From the NCBI GenBank assembly GCA_032622095.1, contig CP136069.1, positions 186,175,122 to 186,239,121 of the forward strand: a stretch of 64,000 bases of DNA, given 5' to 3'. The stretch comes from Siphonodentalium dalli. Lineage: Eukaryota; Mollusca; Scaphopoda; Gadilida; Siphonodentaliidae. Every line of letters begins with the position of its first letter. The first letter of the stretch is position 1. Made by a program: the position numbers and the translations under genes. Below the pieces are notes generated by a model. It was not told where the DNA came from, did not search any database, and saw only the letters and a program-made list of their open reading frames with translations. Of the stretch, positions 33,742 through 45,336 are shown one piece after another.

Positions 33742-34486
33742 TATATACTAAATACTCATTGGTGACTAGCTATCCCATATGAAATGTTAAGATAATAAGT
33801 TTAACCCTTTCTATACTAAATACTCATTCACGACTAGTTATCACATAGGACATGTTCAGATAATAAGTTTAACCCTTTCTATACTAAATACTCATAGATG
33901 ACTAGTTATCACATAGGAAATGTTCAGACAATAAGTTTAACCCTTTCTATAATACATACTCATAGATGACTAGTTATCCCATAGGAAATGTTCAGGTTAT
34001 AAGTTTAGCCCTTTCTATACTAAATACTCATTGATGACTAGCTATCCCATAGGAAATGTTCAGATACTATGTTCTACAAAAGAACTTATCATATGAACAT
34101 TTCCCACCAATCGATAGGAATCCTTCTGCATCTTCTACTATCTGTCGTCTGCTTTATATCCTTACTACATTCCTCCATGTTTATGACTGAGTGGACGTAT
34201 CCGTTCAGTATAAAGTGTTAATTTCAGGTCCTGTTCAGGGAAGCAAAATATGTGATACCCAAGTTAAAACTCATTGACGAACAGTTCCCATAGGAAATGT
34301 TCAGATAACACGTTCAACGTTGTTTGATGAACTTATTATCTGAACAGTTCCCTCAAATAAATTGGACTCCACTTGACTTTTATTGTCTGTCGTCTGGGTA
34401 TTTTTCCCGACAACCCCTTCAAATGAACAATAGATCACTCCAATGTATAACTGATGGGAGTATTCATTTAATAAAGAAAGGGTTAA
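33742..34486. repeat. 68-bp tandem units and the right end of the parental TTAA element
   Basis: Five or more units of TTAACCCTTTCTATACTAAA with CATAGGAAATGTTCAGATA run to about 34080. Then the single-copy body of the element follows (GAACATTTCCCACCAATCGA, CTGTCGTCTGCTTTATATCC), then a second partial body, ending AGAAAGGGTTAA at 34486. This shows that the left terminal part of a TTAA element was tandemly amplified while the right end stayed single. Confidence 0.8.
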
Positions 34487-34499
34487 ATATGTAACAATA

Positions 34500-35170
34500 T
34501 TGGCGAATTCAATGTCTGTCTGTGTTTTATATAAATCAACAGGGAAACAAGGGGTCAAAGCGGAATATTTTTACGAGGAAGATAATTATGACCAGGCTAA
34601 ATGTTTTCTGAACAGACGCTGTCGGGGCCAGGGGAAGAAAAACGGGAGGGCAACAAAATCCATTATTTTGTTTGTCGCCGATCTGCACCAAATATATACA
34701 AGAGATGTGCACTCGAGTGCTAGCATACCCACACCGTGGAAAATTCAACCCGCATTATCCGTAAACCCAACAAAAAAAAATTGCTAATTTTTAACTTTAA
34801 AGGCAAATTTGGATTAATAATATCATCCACAAAAAAATAAGTCAAAATAAGTCGAAAATGAAGTATAATGTCAGGAAAAACAGTCCGAGCCAATCCCTAG
34901 CCGCATCATGTAGGGATGGTATTGCAATTAGCATCATGCGGAGAGGCAGTCCTAAGGAGATTGCATACACAAAATTATTGAAATCGGTTCACAGTTGTTC
35001 GAGTTATGAGGTCGGGCGGACGGACGGACGGACACGGAGGGAGAAAGCGTGACGGACGAACGGACGGACGCAGTCAATCCAGTATACCCCATTTCTTCTA
35101 AAGTGGGGGTATAATAATACTATTTGTTGTCGCCGTTTTCCACCAAACCTGTATGGATAAGCGTTGATAG
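34500..35170. repeat. Helitron-related fragment interrupted by a GGAC-rich repeat
   Basis: TTCAATGTCTGTCTGTGTTT and TTTTTACGAGGAAGATAATTA resemble the inside of 29993-33741. At about 34705-35113 a mollusc-type repeat is inserted, containing GGGCGGACGGACGGACGGAC and ending CTAAAGTGGGGGTATAATAA. After it GTCGCCGTTTTCCACCAAAC resumes the Helitron-like sequence. Confidence 0.6.
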
Positions 35171-35344
35171 AGATGATTAATGACATCGTATAATTCAATA
35201 CGTGAGGAATTCACACGGAGTGCATTTAAACGTAAACTTGTTAATGACTTCCGAACTATATACGTACTGTCAGAATCTCAAATTTGACAACTCTTACTGC
35301 CAGGACTGTACTTTACAAACCACGACATTAACAAAAGACAATTA

Positions 35345-36118
35345 GTAGTAGTAGTATTTATTTGTACAATATATAGATATTTGTAACAATACAGTGTACA
35401 TAAGTGAACATATGTATATTGTACAGGAGCGGCATGGCCAAAATTGGCCGTCTTCCTGCCGCCCCTATATATAGCTGTAATTTAAGTCATAAAACGACAA
35501 CGAGAAATGGAATGGTATTTTGAAATAACGGAATGGTGTATCCAAACTTATTGCACACATGATGGTTTACCATGGACTGGGCTTAGTATTACTTTATCAT
35601 AGGTACAGAGTCTGGCTGAAGTATTATTCCTTTAGAAAGGAACAGAGCAAGTGTCTTTCAATGTTTCTTTTCATTTTGTTCGTACTCATCTAGTTGTAAA
35701 GACTAATTTTGCGTTCTTCCAGCCAAAATGTAAGGCGAACATACCTGGCTTTTTCAATCGCAAGTTTAATGGTGGGGCTCATGTCGTGCAGTTTATGTAT
35801 CTGTGCAATCTCGACAAAATGAATTGTTACATTTAATTTGTGACGAGTATCGCGATATGTAACTTTTTGTCAGTACATTTTAAAATCTATTTCGAAACAT
35901 TATGTTCTTGTTATTTTTATCCAGTCAAAAATAAATGTCGCAGCTTGTAGTTGATATAAGTCGTGGAATTTCAAAATATGTTCATGCAGAAAAATGGGTT
36001 CTGTGTGACTTCTATATGATTTATTGGATATTATTCTGATTGCCCTTTTCTGTTGTTTAAAGATAGTGCCTCCTGTATCGGCATGACCCCAAATTGACAA
36101 ACCATAGATGAGATTAAT
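35345..36118 (-). pseudogene. Truncated non-LTR retrotransposon (LINE), 3' end
   Basis: On the minus strand an open frame (36118 to 35900) reads INLIYGLSIWGHADTGGTIF, then KQQKRAIRIISNKSYRSHTE. This is the C-terminal connection region that follows reverse transcriptase in LINE ORF2 proteins (W-G then QKRAIRII, with Y-x-x-H-T). It is followed by about 550 bp of 3' UTR ending in a TAC-rich tail near 35345. All of ORF1, the endonuclease and the RT core are missing. The upstream border is exactly where the 43-bp satellite begins. Confidence 0.8.
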
Positions 36119-38214
36119 AGTAATCATGGCCCAATCAGTCCAGTCTCTTCACAATAATAGTCACCATGGCCCAATCAGCCCAGTATCTTCACAATAATAG
36201 TAAGCATGGCCCAATCAGCCCAGTATCTTCACAATAATAGTCACCATGGCCCAATCAGTCCAGTCTCTTCACAATAATAGTAATCATGGCCCAATCAGTC
36301 CAGTCTCTTCACAATAATAGTAATCATGGCCCAATCAGTCCAGTCTCTTCACAATACTAATAGTCACCATGGCCCAATCAGTCCAGTCTCTTCACAATAC
36401 CAATAGTCACCATGGCCCAATCAGTCCAGTCTCTTCTCAATACTAATAGTCACCATGGCCCAATCAGTCCAGTCTCTTCTCAATACTAATAGTCACCATG
36501 GCCCAATCAGTCCAGTCTCTTCTCAATACTAATAGTCACCATGGCCCAATCAGTCCAGTCTCTTCTCAATACTAATAGTCACCATGGCCCAATCAGTCCA
36601 GTCTCTTCTCAATACTAATAGTCACCATGGCCCAATCAGTCCAGTCTCTTCTCAATACTAATAGTGACCATGGCCCAATCAGTCCAGTCTCTTCTCAATA
36701 CTAATAGTCACCATGGCCCAATCAGTCCAGTCTCTTCTCAATACTAATAGTCACCATGGCCCAATCAGTCCAGTCTCTTCACAATACTAATAGTCACCAT
36801 GGCCCAATCAGTCCAGTCTCTTCACAATACTAATAGTCACCATGGCCCAATCAGTCCAGTCTCTTCACAATACTAATAGTCACCATGGCCCAATCAGTCC
36901 AGTCTCTTCACAATACTAATAGTCACCATGGCCCAATCAATCCAGTCTCTTCACAATACTAATAGTCACCATGGCCCAATCAGTCCAGTCTCTTCACAAT
37001 ACTAATAGTCACCATGGCCCAATCAGTCCAGTCTCTTCACAATACTAATAGTCACCATGACCCAATCAGTCCAGTCTCTTCACAATACTAATAGTCACCA
37101 TGGCCCAATCAGTCCCTTCACAATACTAATAGTCACCATGGCCCAATCAGTCCAGTCTCTTCACAATACTAATAGTCACCATGGCCCAATCAGTCCAGTC
37201 TCTTCTCAATACTAATAGTCACCATGGCCCAATCAGTCCAGTCTCTTCACAATACTAATAGTCACCATGGCCCAATCAGTCCAGTCTCTTCACAATACTA
37301 ATAGTCACCATGGCCCAATCAGTCCAGTCTCTTCACAATACTAATAGTCACCATGGCCCAATCAGTCCAGTCTCTTCACAATAATAATAGTCACCATGGC
37401 CCAATCAGTCCAGTCTCTTCACAATACTAATAGTCACCATGGCCCAATCAGTCCAGTCTCTTCACAATACTAATAGTCACCATGGCCCAATCAGTCCAGT
37501 CTCTTCACAATACTAATAGTCACCATGACCCAATCAGTCCAGTCTCTTCACAATACTAATAGTCACCATGGCCCAATCAGTCCCTTCACAATACTAATAG
37601 TCACCATGGCCCAATCAGTCCAGTCTCTTCACAATACTAATAGTCACCATGGCCCAATCAGTCCAGTCTCTTCTCAATACCAGATACCAATCCAAATCTT
37701 AATATTAACCATGGCCCAATCAGTCCAGTCTCTTCACAATACCAATAGTCACCATGGCCCAATCAGTCCAGTCTCTTCACAATACTAATAGTCACCATGG
37801 CCCAATCAGTCCAGTCTCTTCACAATACTAATAGTCACCATGGCCCAATCAGTCCAGTCTCTTCTCAATACTAATAGTCACCATGGCCCAATCAGTCCAG
37901 TCTCTTCACAATACTAATAGTCACCATGGCCCAATCAGTCCAGTCTCTTCACAATACTAATAGTCACCATGGCCCAATCAGTCCCTTCTCAATACCAGAT
38001 ACCAATCCAAATCTTAATATTAACCATGGCCCAATCAGTCCAGTCTCTTCACAATACCAATAGTCACCATGGCCCAATCAGTCCCTTCACAATACTAATA
38101 GTCACCATGGCCCAATCAGTCCAGTCTCTTCACAATACTAATAGTCACCATGGCCCAATCAGTCCAGTCTCTTCTCAATATCAGATACCAATCCAAATCT
38201 TAATATTAACTTAA
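36119..38214. repeat. 43-bp satellite, about 48 copies
   Basis: The unit is AGTCACCATGGCCCAATCAG plus TCCAGTCTCTTCACAATACTAAT. Variants are CTTCTCAATACT, AATAATAGT and a shorter unit lacking CAGTCT (CAGTCCCTTCAC). A different insert, CAGATACCAATCCAAATCTT plus AATATTAACC, appears near 37680, 37993 and at the right end 38180. A roughly 469-bp block carrying the CATGACCCAATC and short-unit variants occurs twice (near 37054 and 37523), which indicates higher-order duplication. Long open frames across it are artefacts. Confidence 0.97.
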
Positions 38215-38436
38215 ACGGACATGGCTCATTCGAAACTCCATTTTTTTCTACGTAATTTAGAGCGACGGATACGATAGGTCGATAAATGAACGAACTGTTG
38301 ATATATCTGCTTCATATGCTCTGAAAAACACATTACAAAGTCACAGCCATTATTAACTGTTCGCCAGATGTCAGAAAAACGCTCTTTATTGCTACCATAC
38401 CAGGAATAGATTACCACGGAACGCTCTTTTCTTTTC

Positions 38437-38643
38437 CATGTCATGCAAATGGCTGTTTTGTGTTTGGAACCCAATCACCGTATTCATAGTTGTATTTTTC
38501 ATTACTTCAATGCGTCTTTTTGGGTTACATAATGCTCGTAGAAAGGTAGTTCAGATATTTATCGACCTATTTCGATAATGAGAAAAATTCAAAAGCGAAT
38601 AATATTATGTGTATTTTGGAGCGCAAACCGCCATGTGGCTTTA
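38437..38643 (-). repeat. Dispersed repeat, copy B (inverted partner of 26355-26562)
   Basis: The reverse strand reads GGCGGTTTGCGCTCCAAAAT, CTACCTTTCTACGAGCATTA and AAAAAGACGCATTGAAG, matching copy A over about 205 bp. The frame open in copy A is broken here. Confidence 0.75.
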
Positions 38644-38984
38644 AATATCAACGATACGCGGGAGCAGACATAAACTATATTATAAATTTCACTAGATCTG
38701 ACAGTTCAACGGTGATTGGCCTGGGTGGTATCAAGAAGAGTGAAGACCGCCCACATGGCCATGGCATCCCCCGGATAACAATGCTAATATGTACATATTA
38801 TTATACTGATCTGTTATCTGTGATTCACGTATGCGATATTATCAAATAAACTTATTAGTTGGATAGTTAGTACACTTATTTATAATTTGAGTAACATCGG
38901 ATATTGATAGGTAGTAGCTAAGATAGGTGTTTCGCTTCTTCGTGACAAACTGCTCAATGGGGTGTAATATAGAAAAGGAGCATC

Positions 38985-39290
38985 CCATATAAAAATGTAC
39001 CTGGGTAAATCTTGGTGTTTACCTAGGTATACCCCGGTACATATAGGTTTTACCCTGGTTCCACCCAGGTCACACCCAGGTTACACCCAGGTAAATCATG
39101 GATTTATATAGATTTACCCAGGTGTTTTCTATATATGTTAGGTATAAACCCCAGTTTACCCGGGTTTTTACGGATTTACACCCAGGTATTTACACCAGGT
39201 ATTTACACCCAGGTATTTACACCAGGGTTTCGCCCAGGTATTTACTACAGTGTTCACCCGGATATATACACCTGTGGTATTTTGTTAAAC
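38985..39290. repeat. CCAGGT-rich element with TCCCATATAAAAATGTACCT end
   Basis: Starts ATCCCATATAAAAATGTACC then TGGGTAAATC, followed by many ACCCAGGTxxxxAC motifs including four near-tandem copies of ATTTACACCCAGGT at 39175-39245. The start is the inverse of the right end of 52471-53311, so the two belong to one family. Confidence 0.75.
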
Positions 39291-39314
39291 TGTATAATCT
39301 GCATTGAAGTCACC

Positions 39315-41095
39315 TTATTAACCCTTTCTATATTACAGCACCATTGGCGTGTAGTTACCTTATTAACCATTCTATATTAAATCATTAATTGACAGGTAGT
39401 TACCTTATTAACCCTTTCTATACTAAGTAACATTGGTGAGTAGTTACATTATTAACCCTTTCTTTATTAAAGCACCATTGATGTGAAGTTACCTTATTAA
39501 CCCTTTCTTTATTAAAGCATCATTGACGCGTAGTTACCTTATTAACCCTTTCTATATTAAAATATCATTGATGTGTAGATACAATGTTAACCCTTTCTAT
39601 AGTATAGCATCATTGGCGGGTAGTTGGCTCCTTAACTCTGTATATACCAAAGTATCATTGTCGTATATAGTTACCTTATTAACCCTTTCTATACTAAGTA
39701 CCGTTGGCGTGTAGTTGCCTTATTAACCCTTTCTATATTAAAGCATTAATTGACAGGTAGTTACCTTATTAACCCTTTCTATACTAAGTATCATTGGTGA
39801 GTAGTTGCATTATTAACCCTTTCTATATTAAAGCGCCATTGGCGGGTAGTTACCTTATTAACCATTTATGTATTAAAGCATCATTGACGTGTAGTTACCT
39901 TATTATAACCCTCTCTATATTAAAGCATCATTATTGCTGGGTAGTTATCTTATTAACCCGTTCTATACTAAGTATCATTGGTGAGTAGTTACAGTATTAA
40001 CCCTTTCTATATTAAAGCATCATTGACGTGAAGTTACCTTATTAACCATTTCTGTATTAAAGCAGCATTGACATGTAGTTGTTAACCCTTTCTATATTAA
40101 AGCATCGTTGACGGGTAGTTGCCTAATTAACCCTCTATATACTAAAGTATCATTGTCGTGTAGTTACCTTACCAACCCTTTCTATACTAAGTATCATTGG
40201 CGTGTAGTTACCTTATTAACCTTTTCTATATTAAAGCTTTAATTGACAGGTAGTTACATTAAACAACCCTTTCTATACTAAGTATCATTGGTGAGTAGTT
40301 ACATTATAAACCATTTCTATATTAAAGCGCCATTGACGGGTAATTACCTTATTAACCATTTTGGTATCAAAGCATCATTGACGTGCAGTTACCATATTAT
40401 AACACTTTCTATATTAAAGCATCATTGACTGATAGTTACCATATTAACCCTTTCTATATTAAAGCACCATTGGCGTGTAATTACCTTATTAACCCTTTCT
40501 ACGTTGAAGCAATAATTGACAGGCAGTTACCTTATTAACCCTTTTTATAATGAGTATCATTGGTGATTAGTTACATTATTAACCCTTTCTACAATAAAGC
40601 ATCATTGACATGTAGTTATCATAGTAGCCAGTTATATATTAAAGCATCATGGACGGTAGTTACCATATTAACCCTTTCTAAATTAAAGCACCATTGGCGT
40701 GTAATTACCATATTAACCCTTTCTATATTAAAACATCATTGACGTGTAGTTACCCTATTAGCCCTTTCTATATTTAAGCATCATTGACGTGTAGAACTTT
40801 ATCTTATTAACCCTTTCTTTATTAAAGCATCATTGACATGTAGTTACCTTAGTAACCATTTCTACACTAAAGCATTATTGACGGGTAGTTACCTTATTAA
40901 CCCTTTCTATATTAAAGCATCATTGACAAGAAGTTAAATTATTAACCTTCTATAATAAGTATCATTGCCGTGTAGTTATAGTTACCTTATAAAACCTTTC
41001 TATATGAAGACGTCGATCATTGACGGGTAGTTGTTACCTTATTAATCATTTATGTATTCAAGCATCATTGACGAGTAGTTACCTTATTACTTGAA
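39315..41095. repeat. 45-bp satellite derived from a TTAA-element end, about 38 copies
   Basis: Consensus unit TTATTAACCCTTTCTATATT, AAAGCATCATTGACGTGTAG, TTACC. Variation is high (AAGTATCATTGGTGAG, AAGCACCATTGGCGTG, missing parts). TTAACCCTTTCTATAxTAAA is the terminal motif of the elements at 28714-28975 and 54778-55033, so the satellite appears to be an amplified transposon terminus. Confidence 0.9.
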
Positions 41096-41810
41096 GTTTA
41101 TTATGACAGTATGACAATACACTACCCCGGACAAATGAAGCAATATCATACTTTATCTAACAGCCTAGCTATAATTAGTGAACATTATACTGACAAACAG
41201 ACAATTTTCAGGGCCATTATTTAATATTAAAGGGATACAAAATAAAGAGATTTCTAATTATCAGTAAGAATTATTCTCTAAGTGATACTTATTATTTCAA
41301 ATAAATGATTGCATATACTATAGTAGACCATATACCAACAGGAAAATATTAGTGAATACAATTATTGTGTTTCAAAATTCGTTTCGTTTCGTTTCTGCAG
41401 CCAAATTACAATCTTAACTTTTAGTTATCGTTCTTCAAAATGAAGCGCGGATAATTCTTTGTGGTATTTTGAGTTAATTTTGTCGCGAATCAACGCGGAT
41501 TGACAGAAGGAAATGGTGTATTGGCTACAAACGGATAAACTGTGGACTTATATATAAGATTCGCCGATTTCTCCCCATGGATGTGCGCAAATATCGAAAA
41601 AGACTGAATTTCATGTGACAAAAAATATTTCAATTCCCGGAACAGTAAGAATTAAGCTGCGATAACGAAACGGATCAACTATAGTATTGAACAGTACCTC
41701 AGCTACCTGGCCATAACCAGAATATTTTCTCAAAATTGAATTTGTGGTACCGGTACAATCATGATGTAGTGCCAGTGGCCTGCTCATAATGCACCTGTCC
41801 AGAAGAAGAA
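41096..41810. other. Intergenic interval, nothing recognised
   Basis: No exon or repeat family identified between the 45-bp satellite and the LINE fragment. Confidence 0.4.
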
Positions 41811-41814
41811 GAAT

Positions 41815-42400
41815 TGAGAAGTTTGAAGATCATGGACTACGCAGACACCATCTGGGACCCCTACCAACAAAATCACATCGACAAGCTGGAAAGAATCCAG
41901 CGTAGAGCAGCCCGTTTCATTAAAAGAGACTATAAGAGCAAAGAAGATGGATATATGACCAAGATCCTCTACGAGCTAGATTTACCAACATTGCAGAAAC
42001 GGCGGAAAATAAATCGGCTGGGATTCATGAGTAAGGTGGTGGGTGGATTGGTCCCGGCTATACCACCTAATCAATACTTTACACCCGAAACAAGGCGTCT
42101 TAGATCGCAGAGCAAAGTTCTGACAGGCTACGTCACCAGCCAAATTCCTCGGCACCTAATTTAAAGGAACAACAGTCAGTGCTACGAGGCTATACCATAC
42201 GTGTCAGCTCAGTTCGCTAATTCCACATTTGTTCGAACTATATGCGACTGGAATCAGCTGGAGGAATCCTTAATCCTACAACAACAGCCTGTGGATTCCT
42301 TCAAGAGTGCGCTGAAGGAAAAGATCTGAGACTCTCTCGCCCGCTGCGAAATTACCATAATTGGGATCTGCAGCGTAACCATTCAGATTCAGATTGATCC
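41815..42400 (+). pseudogene. Truncated non-LTR retrotransposon (LINE) with an in-frame stop
   Basis: Frame from about 41814 reads LKIMDYADTIWDPYQQNHID, then KLERIQRRAARFIKRDY, LPTLQKRRKINRLGF and RRLRSQS. This is the region following RT in CR1/jockey-like LINE ORF2 proteins (Y-A-x-x-x-W-D-P-Y and Q-R-R-A-A-R-F). A TAA at 42162 interrupts the same frame, which then continues with NSTFVRTICDWNQLEESL and ends at TGA 42327-42329. A short 3' UTR ends in ATTCAGATTCAGATTG, a typical LINE microsatellite tail. It is 5'-truncated and dead. Confidence 0.88.
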
Positions 42401-42588
42401 ACGATAGTAAGGGGTCAGTACATGTAGTAAGTACTGATAGTGATAAGCCTGCTGTACAATAATACTACTTTTGCTGTTTTACTGGTCTTAACTGAGTACT
42501 GTGTCAATGTGACATTGTTAATTCAGTTCCACTCTAATGTACATTAACTGGCAATGATGCATCTGACGCTATTAAAGGCACCGGTAAT

Positions 42589-42790
42589 CCCTAAATACCA
42601 GGAGGACGCGGCGTAGAAACTTGGTACAACAGTTGTTACACGACAAAGAAAATTATCAACAAGCTTAGTGAGCGTCATCATCAAAATTGCAAATTAAAAC
42701 ACGGCAATGGTAAATTGGTAATCCCTACATACCAGGAGGACAAGGCATTGAAACTTGGGACAACAGTTGTTACACGGCAAAGAAATTTAA
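42589..42790. repeat. Two-copy tandem duplication, about 130 bp apart
   Basis: GGTAATCCCTAAATACCAGG with GGTACAACAGTTGTTACACG (first) matches GGTAATCCCTACATACCAGG with GGGACAACAGTTGTTACACG (second). Confidence 0.85.
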
Positions 42791-43094
42791 AACACACTGT
42801 GCACAGATGAATGTTTATACATGTACTGTGCAGTCGAGATCACCTGGACTACAAATATTTGAGGATTGTACTATTTGATGAGTAGATGCGTGACTGATAA
42901 AAGAATTAGAGACTCCATATTTACTCGGAAGATAACAGTATACGATGCCATACAGTTGTTCCATAACACCTCAACCTTTGGTGGATATTAACAGTAAAAC
43001 TAATGAAAATGATGAAAGCCAGACTCAACATCAAGACAACATGTGCATGCATAAGTGACGGTTCAATGATTTTGACTCCATCAGATGATATTTA

Positions 43095-43474
43095 AGCGAC
43101 ACCAATTTTTAAGTCTGGTTTACGATGTGGGGAGAAAAAAAGTAGATGCAGGAGGGAAAAAAATAAAAATAAAAAAGATTGTCCCCCCAATTTATATCAA
43201 GTAAATCGTGGAATTTTACATAAATTTTACAAAAATTGTGAAAAAATGTTTTTGAATGAAATTCTGTTCAAACCAAACAAGACATATCTTGTCATGAAAT
43301 ACATGAAAATATGGATCTGTAAATGATCATAAGCAGAACCGGATGCGACAGCACATGAAAATCAGTACGCGTGTAAAATATTTTGGGACAAAAAAATAAA
43401 AAAAAAAATTCATGAAATGGAAACAAAGTTGTAGGAGGTGTTCGTAAACCAGACTTAAAAATTGGTGTCGCCTT
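43095..43474. mobile_element. TIR element, GGCGACACCAATTTTTAAGT family, copy 1
   Basis: Left GCGACACCAATTTTTAAGTC plus TGGTTTACGA; right TCGTAAACCAGACTTAAAAA plus TTGGTGTCGCC. These are about 30-bp terminal inverted repeats. A second copy in inverse orientation is at 50476-50871; the bodies share AATTTATATCAAGTAAATC and GCTTATGATCATTT. About 380 bp, non-coding. Confidence 0.85.
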
Positions 43475-43658
43475 AGGCTCATGTTAACACAGGATCACAT
43501 ATTCTCAAAATAATTGTCTCCCTCAAGTTGGCCTCAACCATACTAGTATTTATATTTGATAGAACCTCAGTGAGACCATGTTGAAAATTACCATCAATGC
43601 AGTTCCAGTGTTGACGCAACGCGGTCATGTTACTTCAAACCAGTTGCAATGTTCCTTA

Positions 43659-44351
43659 GGCCAAAGAAAAAAGATACTATGTTTCCGTACATCGACCGAC
43701 CCTAAAAATAACCCGCCGACCCTAAACTTTTTATTGATATTTTGAGAAAAAGTCAAAATTTTCGCAATTTTAATTTCCTGAGAGTGGATCTCCTGCCTGC
43801 TTTATGTCTTGTTTGGGACTTATGGAACACTATCAACAGACATGGTGTGTGTGTATCTGTATATATACATGTAAAGAGGTTATCACTGCATATATTAGGG
43901 GTATACATGTACTAGTAGCTACTGTTTCCAAAAACCAGGCATGCTCGGTGGGTGTACTGGCTACCCCCAGACAATGGGATGTAATCGTCACAATACATGT
44001 ACGGTATAATGGCGGTATTATTGGTAAAATTCTTATAAAAAGTTAGTGACATCAATTTTGTACCAAGTTTATAGCCAAATTTATGAAAATGTGGTATTAG
44101 ATATAATAAAAAACATACGTAAGCATGAAGTAAGTTTGATTTTTTATCAATCTTAATGTATATTTCCACTGTGTTGATCAAGTAATACTTTCCCCATGGC
44201 ACGGGTTGGCATTTTATGTCACTTTGGTCGAGGTAGTTCAATATTTCTGCAGCTGGATAAAAAATATCAAAATAAAATAAAATAAAAAAAATTCCCTACC
44301 TACCTACCCTAACTTTTTTTACCGGAAACATACAATCTTTTTTCTTTGGCC
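43659..44351. mobile_element. 693-bp TIR element, GGCCAAAGAAAAAAGAT family
   Basis: GGCCAAAGAAAAAAGATACT plus ATGTTTCCG at the left is inverted at CGGAAACATACAATCTTTTT plus TCTTTGGCC at the right. Next inward, GACCCTAAAAATA-like and CTACCCTAACTTTTT-like blocks occur. No transposase is seen. Confidence 0.8.
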
Positions 44352-44399
44352 TTTAGCATGGTAATTCGTGAAAATAAATGTCAATGCAACTTACTCTCA

Positions 44400-45336
44400 G
44401 GCTCCAAATAAAAGTGCCGGCCCAAATAATAGTGCGGGGGGGGGGGGGGGGGAAATTCCATTGAAAGTTAATAAAAGTACAGACCTAAATAATAGTGCAG
44501 GGGGAACTCTGAGCAAAACATCAACTGTGGTTAACCAAATAATTTTTATAGCAGGTTCAGGTATACGAGTCAACATGTAGTACAGGTACATGTATGTATC
44601 ATGTGGTGTTTTTTTGGTTTGCCACATACTTGAATATGTACTACTCTTGAGTGCCTAATGTACGATTATTAAAATCGAGGTAAAATTCCCACCTGTACGA
44701 TCGTTATTTGGTCCTGTACGTTTATTAAATTAACCAAAAGAAATAATTCACCAATCTTAAATTGTGTTATTCATATAAGAAATGAACAGCGGTTTCAATG
44801 CGGTCATGAGGTTTTGACCGCGAGAAAAAATCAGCAAACTTCGGGGTTCATGCAGAGTTTGCTGATTTTTTTAACGCGGTCAAAACCCATGACCACGTTG
44901 AATCCGCCGTTTATTATTTATATTTATATACTTAAATTCATTATGAACTAGGATTGTATGTCTTTCCCATTATTTATTCATCTATTTAAACAAACCCATG
45001 GAGTTCAGTTCAGACAGTTCGAATCCTTGTTTTTTGGAAAACCAAACATTTTGAGAATCCGTTCATGGAGAACGGAAGAAACGCAATTTCACAGTAAAGT
45101 ATAAACATATGACAAAATGTCTTGTTTAGCTAGTAACTAATGTAGACGTGTTGATCATTTTTACATCTGAATCATATAGAAATCTTGAATTTGTGCTGAT
45201 TTAAATTTTCATAGCTTCAAAATATTAATAAACGTGCAGACCCACATAAGCACTGTGCAGGGGGGGGGGGGGGGGGATTTCCCAAGAAAAATAATAAACG
45301 TGGATGCAGCTGGTGCATGCATATTTATTTGGAGCC
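44400..45336. repeat. Element bounded by GGCTCCAAATAAA inverted repeats with long G runs
   Basis: GGCTCCAAATAAA at 44400 and TTTATTTGGAGCC ending 45336 are inverted. Inside, AATAATAGTGCAGGGGG-type blocks occur near 44425, 44489 and 45246 in the same orientation, with runs of about 17 and 19 G. A hairpin (44790-44915) lies in the middle. Confidence 0.6.
44790..44915. repeat. Long hairpin with GCGGTCATGAGGTTTTGACC arms
   Basis: AGCGGTTTCAATGCGGTCAT, GAGGTTTTGACCGCG and AAAAAATCAGCAAACT pair with AGTTTGCTGATTTTTTT, CGCGGTCAAAACCCATGACC and GTTGAATCCGCCG. The loop is about 14 bp and the arms about 52 bp with few mismatches. Confidence 0.85.

Noticed and set aside
37525-38214. Repeated MAQSVQSLHNTNSHHGP-like peptide frames
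   Set aside because: Translation of the 43-bp satellite; frames break when the unit length changes.
36119-38214. CRISPR-like array
   Set aside because: Units are directly contiguous without unique spacers and the context is a eukaryotic satellite next to a LINE.
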